From Bryoerythrophyllum caledonicum (taxonomy: Eukaryota > Streptophyta > Bryopsida > Pottiales > Pottiaceae), in contig OZ020525.1 in the NCBI GenBank assembly GCA_963971425.1, forward strand, positions 19,970,187-20,034,186: DNA of 64,000 nucleotides, written 5' to 3'. This document shows, piece after piece, positions 10,941 to 21,970 of the stretch. A program made the position numbers and the translations under genes. Below the pieces are notes generated by a model. The model made no database searches. It saw nothing but the letters and a program-made list of their open reading frames with translations, and had not been told where the DNA came from. Position 1 is the stretch's first letter. Each line of letters starts with the position of its first letter.

Positions 10941-12583
10941 CAGTGGCAAGCATAAATAGTCATACAATAGAAGCTTCTTTAGAAAATTAGCTACCACATC
11001 CACATGAATTGTCATAAAATAGCAAGAATATAACCATTAGAGTATATAGATGCAACAAGCATAAAACACATAGTTTTCAATAAAAGTAAGAACTAGAAAA
11101 ACACACAATAATTCATATGTGCAACAAGCTTGTCCAACTCTTTATGCACGAATTCATTTTATTGAATATCACCTATAGAAAACAATATATTAAGTCACAT
11201 TATAACTATATGACTCAATGATTTAGCTCTTAACCACTCACAAGCGCTACCACCGTGTATATCCACCTTTTGCATGGTAGACATCAAGAGCTCTTTGAGG
11301 CATAGAGCGTATCAACTTCCTGACAACATCAACCTCTATGTTGTACCAAATCTCTTGAATCTTCTCCCACAAGTCACTTTTTCTGGTAGGTTTCCTCTCA
11401 AACCTCCTCATACGACAATCTACTTCATTCCAAAGATGTTCTATTGGATTGAGGTCAGGTGATTGTGGAGGATGCCTAATAGTAATAAACTTTTGAGCAC
11501 GCAACCAATCTACAACATAATGTGCAGTGTGCTTTGGGTCATTGTCATGTTGAAACAAAACATGATCTTCTTCTAAACCTTGCACTTGTATAGTGCCCAG
11601 AAGTTCTGTCTCTAAAATATTGCGATATACATATTTATCCATCTTCCCTTCAATCAAATGAAGCTTGCCAACTCCTTCCCAACTCATACAACCCCAAACC
11701 ATTATGCTTCCTCCCCCATATTTGACTGTAGGTTGCACGTGCTGATCCAAAAGACGCTCTCCACTCTTTCTCCAACAATATTGACGTCCATCCGAGCCAA
11801 AAAGATTGAACTTGGATTCATCAGAAAAAATGACATGACTCCAAAATTCCCAAGTTGCATGTTTGCACTTCTTTGCCCACTGCAAACGATGAGCTCAATG
11901 CTTCTTTGTCAAAAGTGGCTTCTTGGTCTTCACACATGCTCTTAGCCCTTGCCTCCGAAGACTTCTTTTCACCGTATCATCACTCAATCGCATACCCTCA
12001 CATCGTAATGCACGTCCTACAGCTGCAGCTGTACTAGTATGTGGATCCTTTAACCTCCTCACAATGTCACAGTCACCACGTTCATCAAGAATTCTAGGTC
12101 TACTAGGTGAAGCTTTGTCTTTCAAAGTCTCTCTCTCACGAAACCGTCGCACTATGTCAGAACAAGTGCTTCGAGGAATGCCTAAAAGTGCTGAAATCTC
12201 TCTGTATGAGTTCCCTCGCTCATACATTTCAAGAACTGTTCTGCGATCATTCTCAGATCTTCTAGGAGCCATGGCTACTCTCCAAGGGCCTCTCCAAATC
12301 TTACAAAAAAAATTCACAACAAAAAGCTTTACAATGGATATGTAATGAGAAGATTATGGTGTGCACAACTTGTGAGCATAATAAGTCGTACGCACCTCTT
12401 CATGATCTTTGCATGTATAATCTCTACAAGTGTCAAATTCTAAAGGAGTCAATGTTAATAAGGTGCCATGTGGTGTGTTGACTAAAGCAATCCCAAAAAA
12501 TATCTTACGAACTCATTAATTATGCTACAGTGGGCATATTTATGAGAGATGCCTCTCTGTCCAATTACTTGTGCTTGCCACTG
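10941..12583 (-). mobile_element. Tc1-like (Tc1/mariner) DNA transposon, 1643 bp
   Basis: Terminal inverted repeats: CAGTGGCAAGCA at 10941-10952 and its complement at 12572-12583 (12 of 12), with weaker similarity for about 15 further bases. The enclosed minus-strand transposase is full length apart from one stop. Size and TIR start are typical of Tc1 elements. The base pair after the right TIR is TA, the expected target, but TT precedes the left TIR. A second inverted CAGTGGGCA copy sits inside the right end at 12532. Confidence 0.9.
11247..12272 (-). pseudogene. Tc1-like DD34E transposase with one in-frame stop
   Basis: 342 codons from ATG at 12272 to the stop at 11247, in one frame throughout, interrupted only by TGA at 11897-11895 (after KTKKPLLTKKH); CGA to TGA is the simplest origin. 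The N-terminal 110 residues carry paired helix-turn-helix DNA-binding segments (NSYREISALLGIPRSTCSDI). The catalytic triad is visible: D in FSDESKFNLFG, D in FQHDNDPKHTA, E in PDLNPIEHLWNEV, with 34 residues between the second D and E, the DD34E signature. The enzyme cuts at the terminal repeats and inserts at TA. Full-length Tc1 transposases are about 340 residues, as here. DD34E Tc1 elements are common in animals and fungi but not a usual plant component; horizontal origin is possible but untested. Confidence 0.92.
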
Positions 12584-12746
12584 TAGGTGCTCATCTTGCC
12601 ACGCCTCTAAAGTCTCTATTAATTTTTTTTGGAGGTGGCTTATAGCGTTTGCTATAGAGATCAACGTGGCCAAGCAAATCAAAACTGGACGTTCGATCTT
12701 ACAAGGTCAAATTGAAATCTATATTCTACTAATAGCTTCCAAAATT
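12584..12746 (+). repeat. 163-bp direct repeat, right copy
   Basis: Begins at the base after the right terminal repeat of the Tc1-like element; same orientation and length as 10778-10940. Confidence 0.85.
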
Positions 12747-12893
12747 TTCATAGACTATTTTTCAAAAGAAATAATTACATAGTGAAGAAACAACTTCCCA
12801 AAAGTAATTGTCTTTGTAGGACTCCATTTTTTTTAAATATCAAATATTTGGCACTGTAGTTCTAAACCTAATCCGGTGTTGTTTCAATGCTTC

Positions 12894-13709
12894 TTAACCC
12901 CTAAAGGACCAAGACATTTCCCCCTCAAAATCACTCCAAAACTGCCATTTTCAGCGCATTCAACATGAAATGATACAAAATGTTTTATCTAAAAATTTAA
13001 CCGTAGGATCTTCTACTAGAGTTGTAAGAGAGTGTGTGGTGAAAATTTTGGTAAGTTTGACCGCACGGATTGAAAGATATCAGCCTTTGAACTGAGACAT
13101 AATCTCTTTTTGAGGTCATACTAAACACCTTCAACAAACTTCGACCACCTTCTATGGCAACTTTTTGCACTACGGGCGGTGAATTTATTATGTTAACTTG
13201 AAAAGGATCATGTTAGGCACATGCGCACCAAATTCTAGAAGTAGAAGAGGTGTAGAAGATGTCCTAAAAAATCATGCAATGCAACTATGTGCTGAGAATC
13301 AACAATACACTTTATATTTTGCATATATCATATCCTTCTCAAATTTTTGAAATTCACAAATCCGTACGGTAGATGCAAAGATCTCAATTTCCTATCCAAG
13401 AAAACATTTTCTTTCTATTAAATGGACAAAAACTCAAATTTCTATTGAATTTAGAAGTTATTAAAGTTTAGTGACAATATTTGTGATATGTCACACTAAA
13501 CTGCTGCACTATTTGTATATGTAAGTGAAAATAAATTGTAACTTTTGAACTGTAAGTCGGAATTCTACGAAATTTTTGTCTACGCAAAGCTAATCAAAAT
13601 TTGTCCATTCAGTAAAAAATCTCAGAAAATAATGCCTAGAATTGAGAATGTGGTACCTTACCCAAACTCCAAATGTCCCCCAAGAGGACTTTGGGTCTTT
13701 AGGGGTTAA
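12894..13709. mobile_element. TTAA-flanked non-autonomous DNA element (reference copy, 808 bp)
   Basis: TTAA at 12894-12897, then CCCCTAAAGGACCAAG; right end CTTTGGGTCTTTAGGGG then TTAA at 13706-13709. Terminal repeats match over CCCCTAAAG and most of the following ten bases. A TTAA target duplication and CCC..GGG ends are the piggyBac-type signature. No transposase is encoded. Diverged relatives lie at 41372, 54640, 55782 and 57615. Confidence 0.8.
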
Positions 13710-13722
13710 GTTTTTGTTGTAT

Positions 13723-14867
13723 AGTACCCTGACACAAGTATACGTACTTTTTTGATTTTGTACGTTTCCACACTTCACTGCTCCCAACTTTGGCACCCTC
13801 CTGAGGGCTGAAAAATTGTCAATTTACCATGAAATTTTTGGCACAAGATCACCTTTATGTTGACAACATGTGTGCCTGATTTCGAGGCCAGAGAAAAAAT
13901 AAAAAATAAGATATTCAAAATCTACCAAGATGTGTAGTTGTGAGCCATTCACAACTAACCAACTTTGACACCCTCCCAAGGATTGAAAGAATTTTTTTTG
14001 CCCTTGGAATTTTTAGCATGAGACCACCTCTATGTTTATAATAAGTGTGCCAAATTCCAAGGCCACATGATGAATAGAAAAAAGGATATTCAAAATTGTT
14101 TCTCGTAGCTACATATTTTAGTAGATTTTGAAGATGGTTTTTTGTATTTATCTTCCGGCCTTGAATTTTGGCACACATGTTGTCAACATGAAGGTGATTT
14201 TGTGCCAAAAATTTCATGGTCAATTAACAAATTTTCCGACCTAGGGAGGGTGCCAAAGTTGACAATAGTGAAGTGGTTTCGCTGATTCTTTCTCACAACT
14301 GCACATGTTGGTAGATTTAGATTTGTTTCTTTTTGTTTGTGGGTCTTTTGGACTTGAAATTAAGCACATGTGTAACCAACATAGATGTGGTCTTATATCC
14401 AAAGTATGATGGGGAAAAAAAAATTGAATCCTTAGGAGGGTGTCAATGTTGGCAGCAGTGAAATGTTTCTCACAACTATACATGTTGGTAGATTTCAAAA
14501 ATCTTTTGATATGTAGATATTTTGGCCTTCAAATTTGGCACGCATGTGATCAACATAGAGATAGTCTCATGCTAAAAATTACATGGGCAAAAAAAATTCT
14601 TTCAATCCTTGGAAGGGTGTCAAAGTTGGCAGTTGTGAATCTTTTCTGACACCTACCCCATGTTGGTAAATCTTGGATATCTTTTTCTGTATAAATCTTC
14701 CGGCCTCGAAATTTGGCACACATGTTTTCAACATAGAAGTGATCTTGTGCCAAAAATTTCATGGTAAATTGACAAATTTTTAGCCCTCATGACGGTGCCA
14801 AAGTTGGCAGCAGTGTAGTGTGGAAACGTACCAAAGCAAAAAGTACGTATACTTGTGTGAGGGTACT
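13723..14867. mobile_element. fold-back element built of about 180-bp units
   Basis: The ends are long inverted repeats: agtaccctgacacaagtata at 13723 onward and its complement, slightly diverged, up to 14867; similarity extends about 170 bp inward. Inside, related units lie in direct orientation (about 14101-14272, 14273-14459, 14460-14640, 14641-14822). Each has a block like tttggcacacatgt..caacata and ends gtgccaaagttggcag. Two more (about 13750-13960, 13961-14100) are inverted. No protein is encoded. Confidence 0.7.
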
Positions 14868-15145
14868 GTACAAAGGCGATCTCAACTCCATTTTTTTCTC
14901 CATACAAGGCTTGTATAGGTAACAATATATAATCATAATGTCTACATATATTTTCTGTCCTGCAATCCCATACAGTTCCGTGTCAGATTCCGTCGGATAA
15001 AATCTCAAATGGCATAAGAAATGGGACATGGAACTGGTATGGGGCCGGAACTGTCCTTGCCCTGACAAGGACAACATGTACTTACACTTGCACGGTAGTA
15101 ATTTTCTATTGGGGTAATTTAAACTAGACAAGCAATATTGTGTTT
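14868..15145. other. unrecognised spacer
   Basis: No recognisable feature between the fold-back element and the left edge of the segmental duplication. Confidence 0.4.
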
Positions 15146-16889
15146 GTATTGCTCTCATATGTTCTCTGTGTGGTAAAAATGTTATCTCTATTGCAAACTT
15201 TTCAAAATAAGGGATAACCAATTCTTCTAAAACGAAACAAGTCTTTTGGAAAATCAAGTTTTTAAAAGAGTTATTAATAGAGGGTTGATGTTAGTTAATT
15301 GTTACTTAATTTGAACCTAAATGTCATACTATCGAGGTTTTATTAAATTGCATATTTATAGATATCTAAAGGTTGCCAAAAAGTATCTTCCAGAAAGAAA
15401 GAGCCCTAATTTGTGATGCACATGTTCCCATTGTTCACAACTTGTTCCCATCATGATAACCTATTCCCAATGCATTTACTCCCTCAATAACATGACAAAG
15501 TGGGGGTCTCAAAGTGTCACAATATCAAGGGTCATAGTCGTATTGCAGGGGGAGTTTAAGACTACAAAGTTTGGTCTCGAGAAAATGTGTCATATAATAA
15601 GGCTGTCGTATAATGGAGTGCCGTAATAGAGAGGTTAGACTGTATGTCACCACGGTAGCAGATTGGGTACCACGGTAATAGGTCGGGAGGGGTGCAATAC
15701 CTTGAACTTCCTGGAACCATACACATGTACGTACAATTCTATACAGACACACGAATATCATGGTATAGTTACCGACATGAAACCAACATGCATTACGCAT
15801 GTTGTTCCAAAACCGACACCCAATGAAAGTCCCACAAGTGGAAGAAAAACCCATTTCATGCGCATTATGACACGTTCGATTGACAGAAATTGACAGGGCA
15901 TTGATCATAACTACACTAAAAGTTGGTATTTAGTGTTAAGCACAGTAAATGACTTGGGAATGCTATAAATTTTTACTCGTGACGAATATTTATACTAAGA
16001 GCATAACTATTCATACTATTAGAGAGGAGAATCATTGTAAACATAGGTGATAAAAATATTCATTGAGAATAAAAACTTATAGCATTTACAAGTGTAAACA
16101 CTAAATACCAACTTTAGAGTAGTCAGAGCAGCTGATCGACTGAACTTCTCAAGCGGCCGACTATTGGATGTCCTCCGCAGTTCCAAGCACCTTCAGCGGA
16201 TGATCACCACGCAACTGCCTCCCATCTGCTGCGAATCCCGGTCCACTTGACATTTCCAGCCCGGAGAAGACTTCTCTTCACGAGAGTAGGTACTTAGTGC
16301 TCATGTATATATTGGTGACTCAATCTGTAGCTCATCTAGGAGCACTTGTCTAGTTGCTGGTCATATTTGGGATTTACAGAGCACCGGGAACCTCATCCTT
16401 GTGTCGGGAGCTGCATTGATTTGCTGCAAGCTGGTGGTGCTCGACAGGTAGCTGTACTGATCATGTGAACACTTGACACTGAGCTTGAAATTGCAGCTTC
16501 AGAGATCTCTGTAATCTTTACGTCCCTGTGAAATTTGGCTGCCTGACACGTCTTGCTGAGTGATGTTCAGTGAACGCAGTTTTTCTTGCTAGTTGTGGTT
16601 GGCGCAGAGCCGTAGCTGTGGAAAATTTATTGTGATAGGATTGTTGATTCTTAGAGTTTGAAGATAGTTTCAATTCAACTAATGGTTCTCTCTATCTAAC
16701 TCCAACCTCCAGGCATAGTGTTTCTAATATCTGCTTTCTTCATGTTGGTTTTCATCGTTGCGTAGGATCCTTCATTGTCTAGAAATCAGAGATATCTCTA
16801 AAGTAGTTGTGAGTTTGATTGTGTCTTTGTCATACGTGACGATCTCATATGGGAAAATCACACCATTCACTAGGGTAAAATTTGCTTAA

Positions 16890-16897
16890 CATAAATA
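16890..16897 (+). promoter_or_regulatory. TATA-like box upstream of the glycine-rich gene, copy A
   Basis: cataaata about 85 bp before the ATG, conserved in copy B at the equivalent place. Weak evidence on its own; the duplicated upstream 750 bp may also contain a 5' untranslated exon and intron. Confidence 0.3.
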
Positions 16898-16979
16898 CAA
16901 CTCCGACTAACTCCTCCGCCTCCCTTCATGTCAGGCATCTCAACAAGAAATTAAGGTGGCCAGCGAAGTGTGAGTCAGC

Positions 16980-17315
16980 ATGTTGCCGCTTGTGGTGGTT
17001 TTGATTGGAGCGGTAGCAATCCAAGGCGCCGCAGCGCTCACGTCTACTGCTTTGTGCGCTAAGAAATGCAAGAAGCAGGCTAACAAATACAAAACAACAG
17101 TGAAGCCCACGAAGAAGGGGAAGAAACGGCGGGCGGATGTAGACCTGGATCCGGCGATAGAGGCCTCTGTGCAAAGCAATTGCTGGGGGTGCGGTGATGG
17201 AGGTGGCGATGGAGGTGGCGATGGAGGTGGCGATGGAGGTGGCGGTGGTGGTGGCGATGGAGGAGGTGGAGGGGGTGGAGGGGGTGGATGTGGAGGAGGA
17301 GGAGGAGGGTCATGA
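16980..17315 (+). CDS. hydrophobic/basic/glycine-rich small protein, copy A (111 aa)
   Basis: Single-exon frame. Residues 1-25 are hydrophobic (MLPLVVVLIGAVAIQGAAAL, then TSTALCA): a probable signal peptide or anchor. A CAKKCKK motif, a strongly basic region with KKGKKRR, a short acidic segment (DVDLDPAIEAS) and NCWGC follow. The tail is almost only Gly/Asp, built from 12-bp units (gatggaggtggc) and interrupted by one Cys near the end. The paralogue at 40732 differs by one Asp-to-Asn change and four fewer 12-bp units, so the frame is preserved despite repeat-length change. A shorter relative is at 2675-2857 (-). The function is unknown; a cell-surface or secreted glycine-rich peptide is possible. 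Minus-strand frames over the same DNA are shadows. Confidence 0.6.
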   Translation: MLPLVVVLIGAVAIQGAAALTSTALCAKKCKKQANKYKTTVKPTKKGKKRRADVDLDPAIEASVQSNCWGCGDGGGDGGGDGGGDGGGGGGGDGGGGGGGGGGCGGGGGGS

Positions 17316-17666
17316 GACCACTAACCTCCTAAACCCACGAGATCCAATTGTGGTCTTTGAATGTGTTGAATCTCAATTCATGAGGAATTAGGTTGTGAAA
17401 TTTGAAGTTAAGGTCTACGCCTATATTACATGTGTTCTTTGCAAAAACCATATCACAATTTGGAGTTGTAGAAAATCTAGGAATGCATTGCAAAATGCCT
17501 CAATTAAGGTTAAATATCTACAAATATCATGCTACATACTCTGTTGTATTTTACATACATGTAAAATGATTTTGTTGTTTATTTTTTTTTATTGAGATTT
17601 GTCTTTAAGAAACTCTTCTTTGATTTGTGATTGTTGATCTCTCTCAGTGCATACAAAACTTTTGTT

Positions 17667-17854
17667 TTAACCCCTAGAAGCCCGTGATGATTTCACACCA
17701 AAACACTTCAAAATTGTTGATTCTAGTTCAATGAGGAAGGGAGGAAACAAAACCTTATATTTATCCTTTTGACCGTAGGATCTCCATAAAGACTTACTAA
17801 GTAATATACTCACAAAATTGCATACACTTTGACCGCACGGGATGTAAGATTATA
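17667..17854. mobile_element. truncated TTAA-family element, copy A
   Basis: TTAA at 17667-17670 followed by CCCCTAGAAGCCCGTG, identical to the left end of the complete element at 41372. Similarity stops at about 17854; no right end is present. Confidence 0.7.
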
Positions 17855-18446
17855 AACACGCAATTAAGCAATTTATGCACTTGGCCAAGTGCGCTAATTG
17901 GCGCTCAATAACAACAAGATTTTGAGCAGAAATGTCTTTTGGAAGGAAAAAAAATCCGACAATCCCTATTTTTCCTTTGCTATATTTTTGTGACAATTTC
18001 ATTGAATATTGGTTTCTCAATGTGTACATAAGTAAATCATCTTCACCATTTCGGTAAGATTATGCATAATATATGATTACGGTATTTCATTTTTATTCCA
18101 TTGACAATATTACATTGACCATGTACTTACAAGAAACTATTCATATACAATTTGTTGCATGAAATAAATTTTATATGAATTTAAGTAAATTTTAGTGTCG
18201 TGCTACAAATACAATTTGTAGGAGATGTAATGATAAAGCACACAATACAATGATGAAGTGTGAGGTTTAGAACTCAATATTTTTCATATATATAAAACCA
18301 TACATGATATAACTATTGAATACTACAAAGATCATATACTACAATCAAACAAACCGTCTCTAAAGCAAATATACCAATCACATTGTACTAGTCACCTAAA
18401 CATCATGTATGTTTAGCTACAGTATGACCTCAGAGTCTTCATCATC
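17855..18446. other. unrecognised AT-rich spacer
   Basis: Nothing recognised. It begins where copy A of the duplication stops matching copy B. Confidence 0.4.
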
Positions 18447-18790
18447 CTATGGCGATATAACTCCCATAGCGTGTTCCATGGCACTATTTACCATTTCAGC
18501 CAACTCCTCTTCTCGCACCGGACTATCTCCAAGACTGACTGATGTAGACTGTTCATATCTATAGCTGCCAGGGTCGCCGTGTCGCATGTGCCTTACGCCA
18601 TTTGCATCATAGTAGAAGCCATCCCTAAATGGCATCGGTGCAGTGAAGGTCTCCCGAAATTCAACAACATCTTCCGGTTCGCTCTGTCTTGAAACAGATG
18701 GCAATATTGGTCCAGTGCCACCTCCAATACCTTCAGCGCTCCCATGTGTCGCAAATCCAAGCTCTGATGGAGCATGCCTCAAAGACTGTC
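18447..18790 (-). pseudogene. unidentified protein C-terminal fragment (possible transposon protein)
   Basis: The minus-strand frame reads ..GFYYDANGVRHMRHGDPGS.. to MEHAMGVISP, then a TAG stop followed in frame by DDEDSEVIL and a second stop at about 18418. The acidic end after an extra stop suggests a decayed gene. No domain was recognised; the region upstream becomes a ggatgaaaaat(tg) simple repeat (18838-18910). It could be chance. Confidence 0.25.
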
Positions 18791-18890
18791 CACCCCTACT
18801 CAACTCCAAAAACAACATGAGAGAATCGGTCGTACATTGGATGAAAAATTGCGGATGAAAAATTGCGGATGAAAATTGGATGAAAAACAT

Positions 18891-21693
18891 TGGATGAAAA
18901 ATTGTGGATGAAATGCCAAAAGTTGGCTTCCGCTCTAAATCTGAAATTAAAATGTAATTAAAGAATTACGGACTTGGCTAATTTCAACAAATAAACTACA
19001 AAAATATGCCCGGATTTTTACAAAAAATTTATAATTTTTTTTTAATTTTATTCAAATTTTTCATATTTTCAAATTGGAATGGAAAGTAGGCTTCATAAAC
19101 TTCATTTCATTATTTGGACTCAAAATCACAAAATATCATGTTGATGACTCAAATTCATATTTAGAGCTGGAGCTAGAATCTACGAAATCGGAAGAAATTC
19201 TGCAAATCTTCACTATGGTGATTTCAGCGACCTTTGAGAATTTTTAGAAAAAAGAGAAAAAATCAAAAAAATCCGAAAAAAATTAGGATGATACCTCCAG
19301 ATTCAATCTACAAGGGAAAAAAAATTCAAGTTTTTTTGAATTGTTGAAAATTACTTATAGGCATTTCAGTTTCGTCCAAATCTATGGAAAAAAAACTCTT
19401 TTTTTTTTTCTTTTTTTTTCCCTTACAGCGATACAAGGTTTGACCGGGTATACGACTGGATCAAGGTATGACCGGATACATGACTAAATAATGGGTATCA
19501 ACGAACTCTAGAAGGGGTATTAACTAAAAGCAACGGCACGATTAAGAGCCTCGTGCGTACACACGGGCCGTAAGAGAGTTGAGCCCGCTCAACATTGCCG
19601 ACGCCGAACCCTAGCCCGCCCACACTGCCAACGCCGCTCCGAATTCCACTACGCCGCTCTGACCCTAGCTGCTTTCAGACTACTGACTTCGACACACACA
19701 ACACATGCAGGACAGGAAGGAGAGAGATGAGGGTGAAGTGAGGAGAGAGGACCAGTAGATTAGTTAGGACGTTTGCAAGTTGGTGATGTTGCTTGCAAGT
19801 TGGTGATGTAGCTTGTAGGTTTTTTGTACGTTGTTCACTCATCTACTCGCAGGTTGTTCACTCGGCTTCGAGCGTTACTCACTCACTCACAGGTTGTACA
19901 CTCGCACCTTGTTCTTTAGGTGAAACCTTAAAACACCCTAGGAGAAACCCTAAGACACCCTAGGTGAAAACTTGAGACATACTAGTCGAAAGCTAAGGGC
20001 ACCCCCGCGTATGCACCCTTCTGCGGTGAGAAGTCCAGCCATGAAAATGGCGGCGCCGCCGAAATTAGGGTTTCCAGATCACCGACAAAGTTTAGATAAT
20101 TAGGGTTTTCATATGTAGTGTCTCATGATTTCCAATTAAGTAATGACCCAACCTTAAACCCTAAACTGAAGTTCACAGGATAAAACGCAAACAAAATTAA
20201 ATTATAAGTAGTTTAGAATGGTTGTGCATCTGAGTAGTTTAGAAAGGACGTGCTACTTTCCGCTTAGAACCTGCAATCACATAAAAACGAGTGAACAACA
20301 TGATAGGATGAAGTAGAAATCTTGACCATCTAAAAACATCTAAAAACATGATATGTGGAGCTCACCTTTGGATGATCGTAAAAAAGAGACTCACTATTAT
20401 GAAATGGCTGCCTTATATGGATTTCTAAACTTTGTGGTTAACTACTCTACTTTTATACATATACCAAATATTACCTTCTTTTAAGAATATTACCTTGTGG
20501 TCAAACACTCTACTATTATACATATAAAGAATATTATTTTATGGTCAAAAAATCTACTTTTATACATATAAATATTACCGTCTTTTTTCTTACCAAAAAA
20601 AATTATGTTTAGTGTAAAAAGTACATTTTAACCAAAGTCGAACATTTTTAGACATTTTGAGGAAGGGGGAAAAAAACTTGTTTTCTACATAAAAACTAGA
20701 GATCTTCAAAGTCTTTGCTATTATTTTTTTTACCACAATATGTGGTGAAAACCTTAGTATCAACCGTTTGGATTATCAAAGTATTCCATATTTGTGTTAA
20801 AAAAAAGGTAAAACGTGAATTGGTAATTTTTCATTTGTTTTCATTTAGACGTCAAAATTAGATGCTTTGCCACTTTTTAGTTGTGGTAGTTTTGGGGTGT
20901 TTCTTGATGGAAAAAGGCTTGGAAATTTAGGGGTTTGTTCCTTGAGGATACTTATGTTCATTGAAATTTTAATATGAAAATGTCCTTCATAACAACTTTT
21001 TGGAGGTATTTAAATTATTGTATTTGGGTTGATGGTTTGAAAGTTACTTCATACTTAATATTGGAACTTACAACTTTTGCTATTACTCTCTATTGCCATT
21101 AAGATTTTCCATACCCATGAAGGAAAAATAAGACTTTTAGAATGGACTAGAAAATAATTATTATATTTTGTGTGAATTTCTAAGTGTATATAGATCTAAA
21201 TCTGAGTCAATTGTTTTCAGGAAAATGATTGGAATAAACCATACCTTCTATAGTAAAAAAAGCTTATAAATCTTCAAAGCATTCCCTTCTACTGTTTTTG
21301 ATATCTATTAGTGAGAAATTTCTTCTTAACAGTTACAATTGTCATTCTAGAACATATTAACATTTTCAAAGTAATATATCACGATGTAGCAAATAATAAA
21401 TTTGTATTTATTGCACATTTTTCTTGTAATACGCTTTTATTTTCTACCTCTTAAACTTGGTTATAAGGAACTAACAAAAACTATTAACAAAACAATAGAA
21501 TATTTAGACTTTCTTTAGTGCAAAAATGAAATACAAAGTGAAGTCAAATTTAATCCTATACCTTTAAAGTAGGGATGAGAATGAATCTTTTCCTCAACTT
21601 TAAACCTTATCATCTTTTAAGTTGTACGGCCAACATTTATGTCCTTTTGATAATTATATTGATCAATGGATCATTGTTGAGATGTAATAATTA
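18891..21693. other. AT-rich spacer with short tandem repeats
   Basis: No gene seen. Short tandem repeats occur at 19769-19815 (gcaagttggtgatgt twice) and 19916-20000 (about 25-bp unit like ctaggtgaaaccctaagacac, three to four copies). The remainder is AT-rich and unrecognised. Confidence 0.4.
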
Positions 21694-21695
21694 GG

Positions 21696-21732
21696 AAGAA
21701 GAAGAAGAACGCCGGTCTCCGAAGGAACCGGC
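21696..21732 (-). other. 3' terminal hairpin and (TTC)n tail of LINE A
   Basis: On the element strand: GCCGGTTCCTTCGGAGACCG.., a stem with a TTCG loop at 21711-21732, followed by ttcttcttcttc. LINE B ends with the same structure. 3' hairpins of this kind are recognised by the RT of stringent LINEs. Confidence 0.75.
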
Positions 21733-21970
21733 GTGAATAAAGTGTCTGTTTGTACCACTACCAAGACCATGCCCACTGGACAAGGAATTAGTAAGCTGGA
21801 ACTACTTCCCTCTCTCGAGGGTAGACACTATGTAACATGTGGCCAAAGAACCACAAACCAACCAACCAATCACTAACTTAGCAACAAGCCAACGAACCAA
21901 CTACAAACCAAGCAAGCAGTCAAAAACCTCAAAACCAACTAGTCATGATAAATCAAGACGGGGGAAGAAT

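Larger units (their letters stand above)
15146..17854 (+). repeat. segmental duplication, copy A (about 2.7 kb)
   Basis: Near-identical to 37389-41557 in the same orientation, starting at attgctctcat and ending after ttgaccgca..gtaagattata. Copy B differs by a 1423-bp insertion (38432-39854), a longer 20-bp minisatellite and a 48-bp shorter Gly-rich tail in the gene. High identity implies a recent duplication. Confidence 0.9.

Noticed and set aside
10778-12746. 163-bp repeats as LTRs of a retrotransposon
   Set aside because: The interior is a complete Tc1-type DNA transposon with its own inverted ends; no primer-binding site or retroviral-type coding.
17080-17313. His-rich minus-strand frame opposite the glycine-rich gene
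   Set aside because: Complement of the GGTGGC repeats; the plus frame is conserved in the paralogues, this one only by complementarity.
21711-21732. Hairpin with T-rich tail as a bacterial-type terminator
   Set aside because: It is the 3' end of a LINE, repeated at 37351-37388; the genome is eukaryotic.
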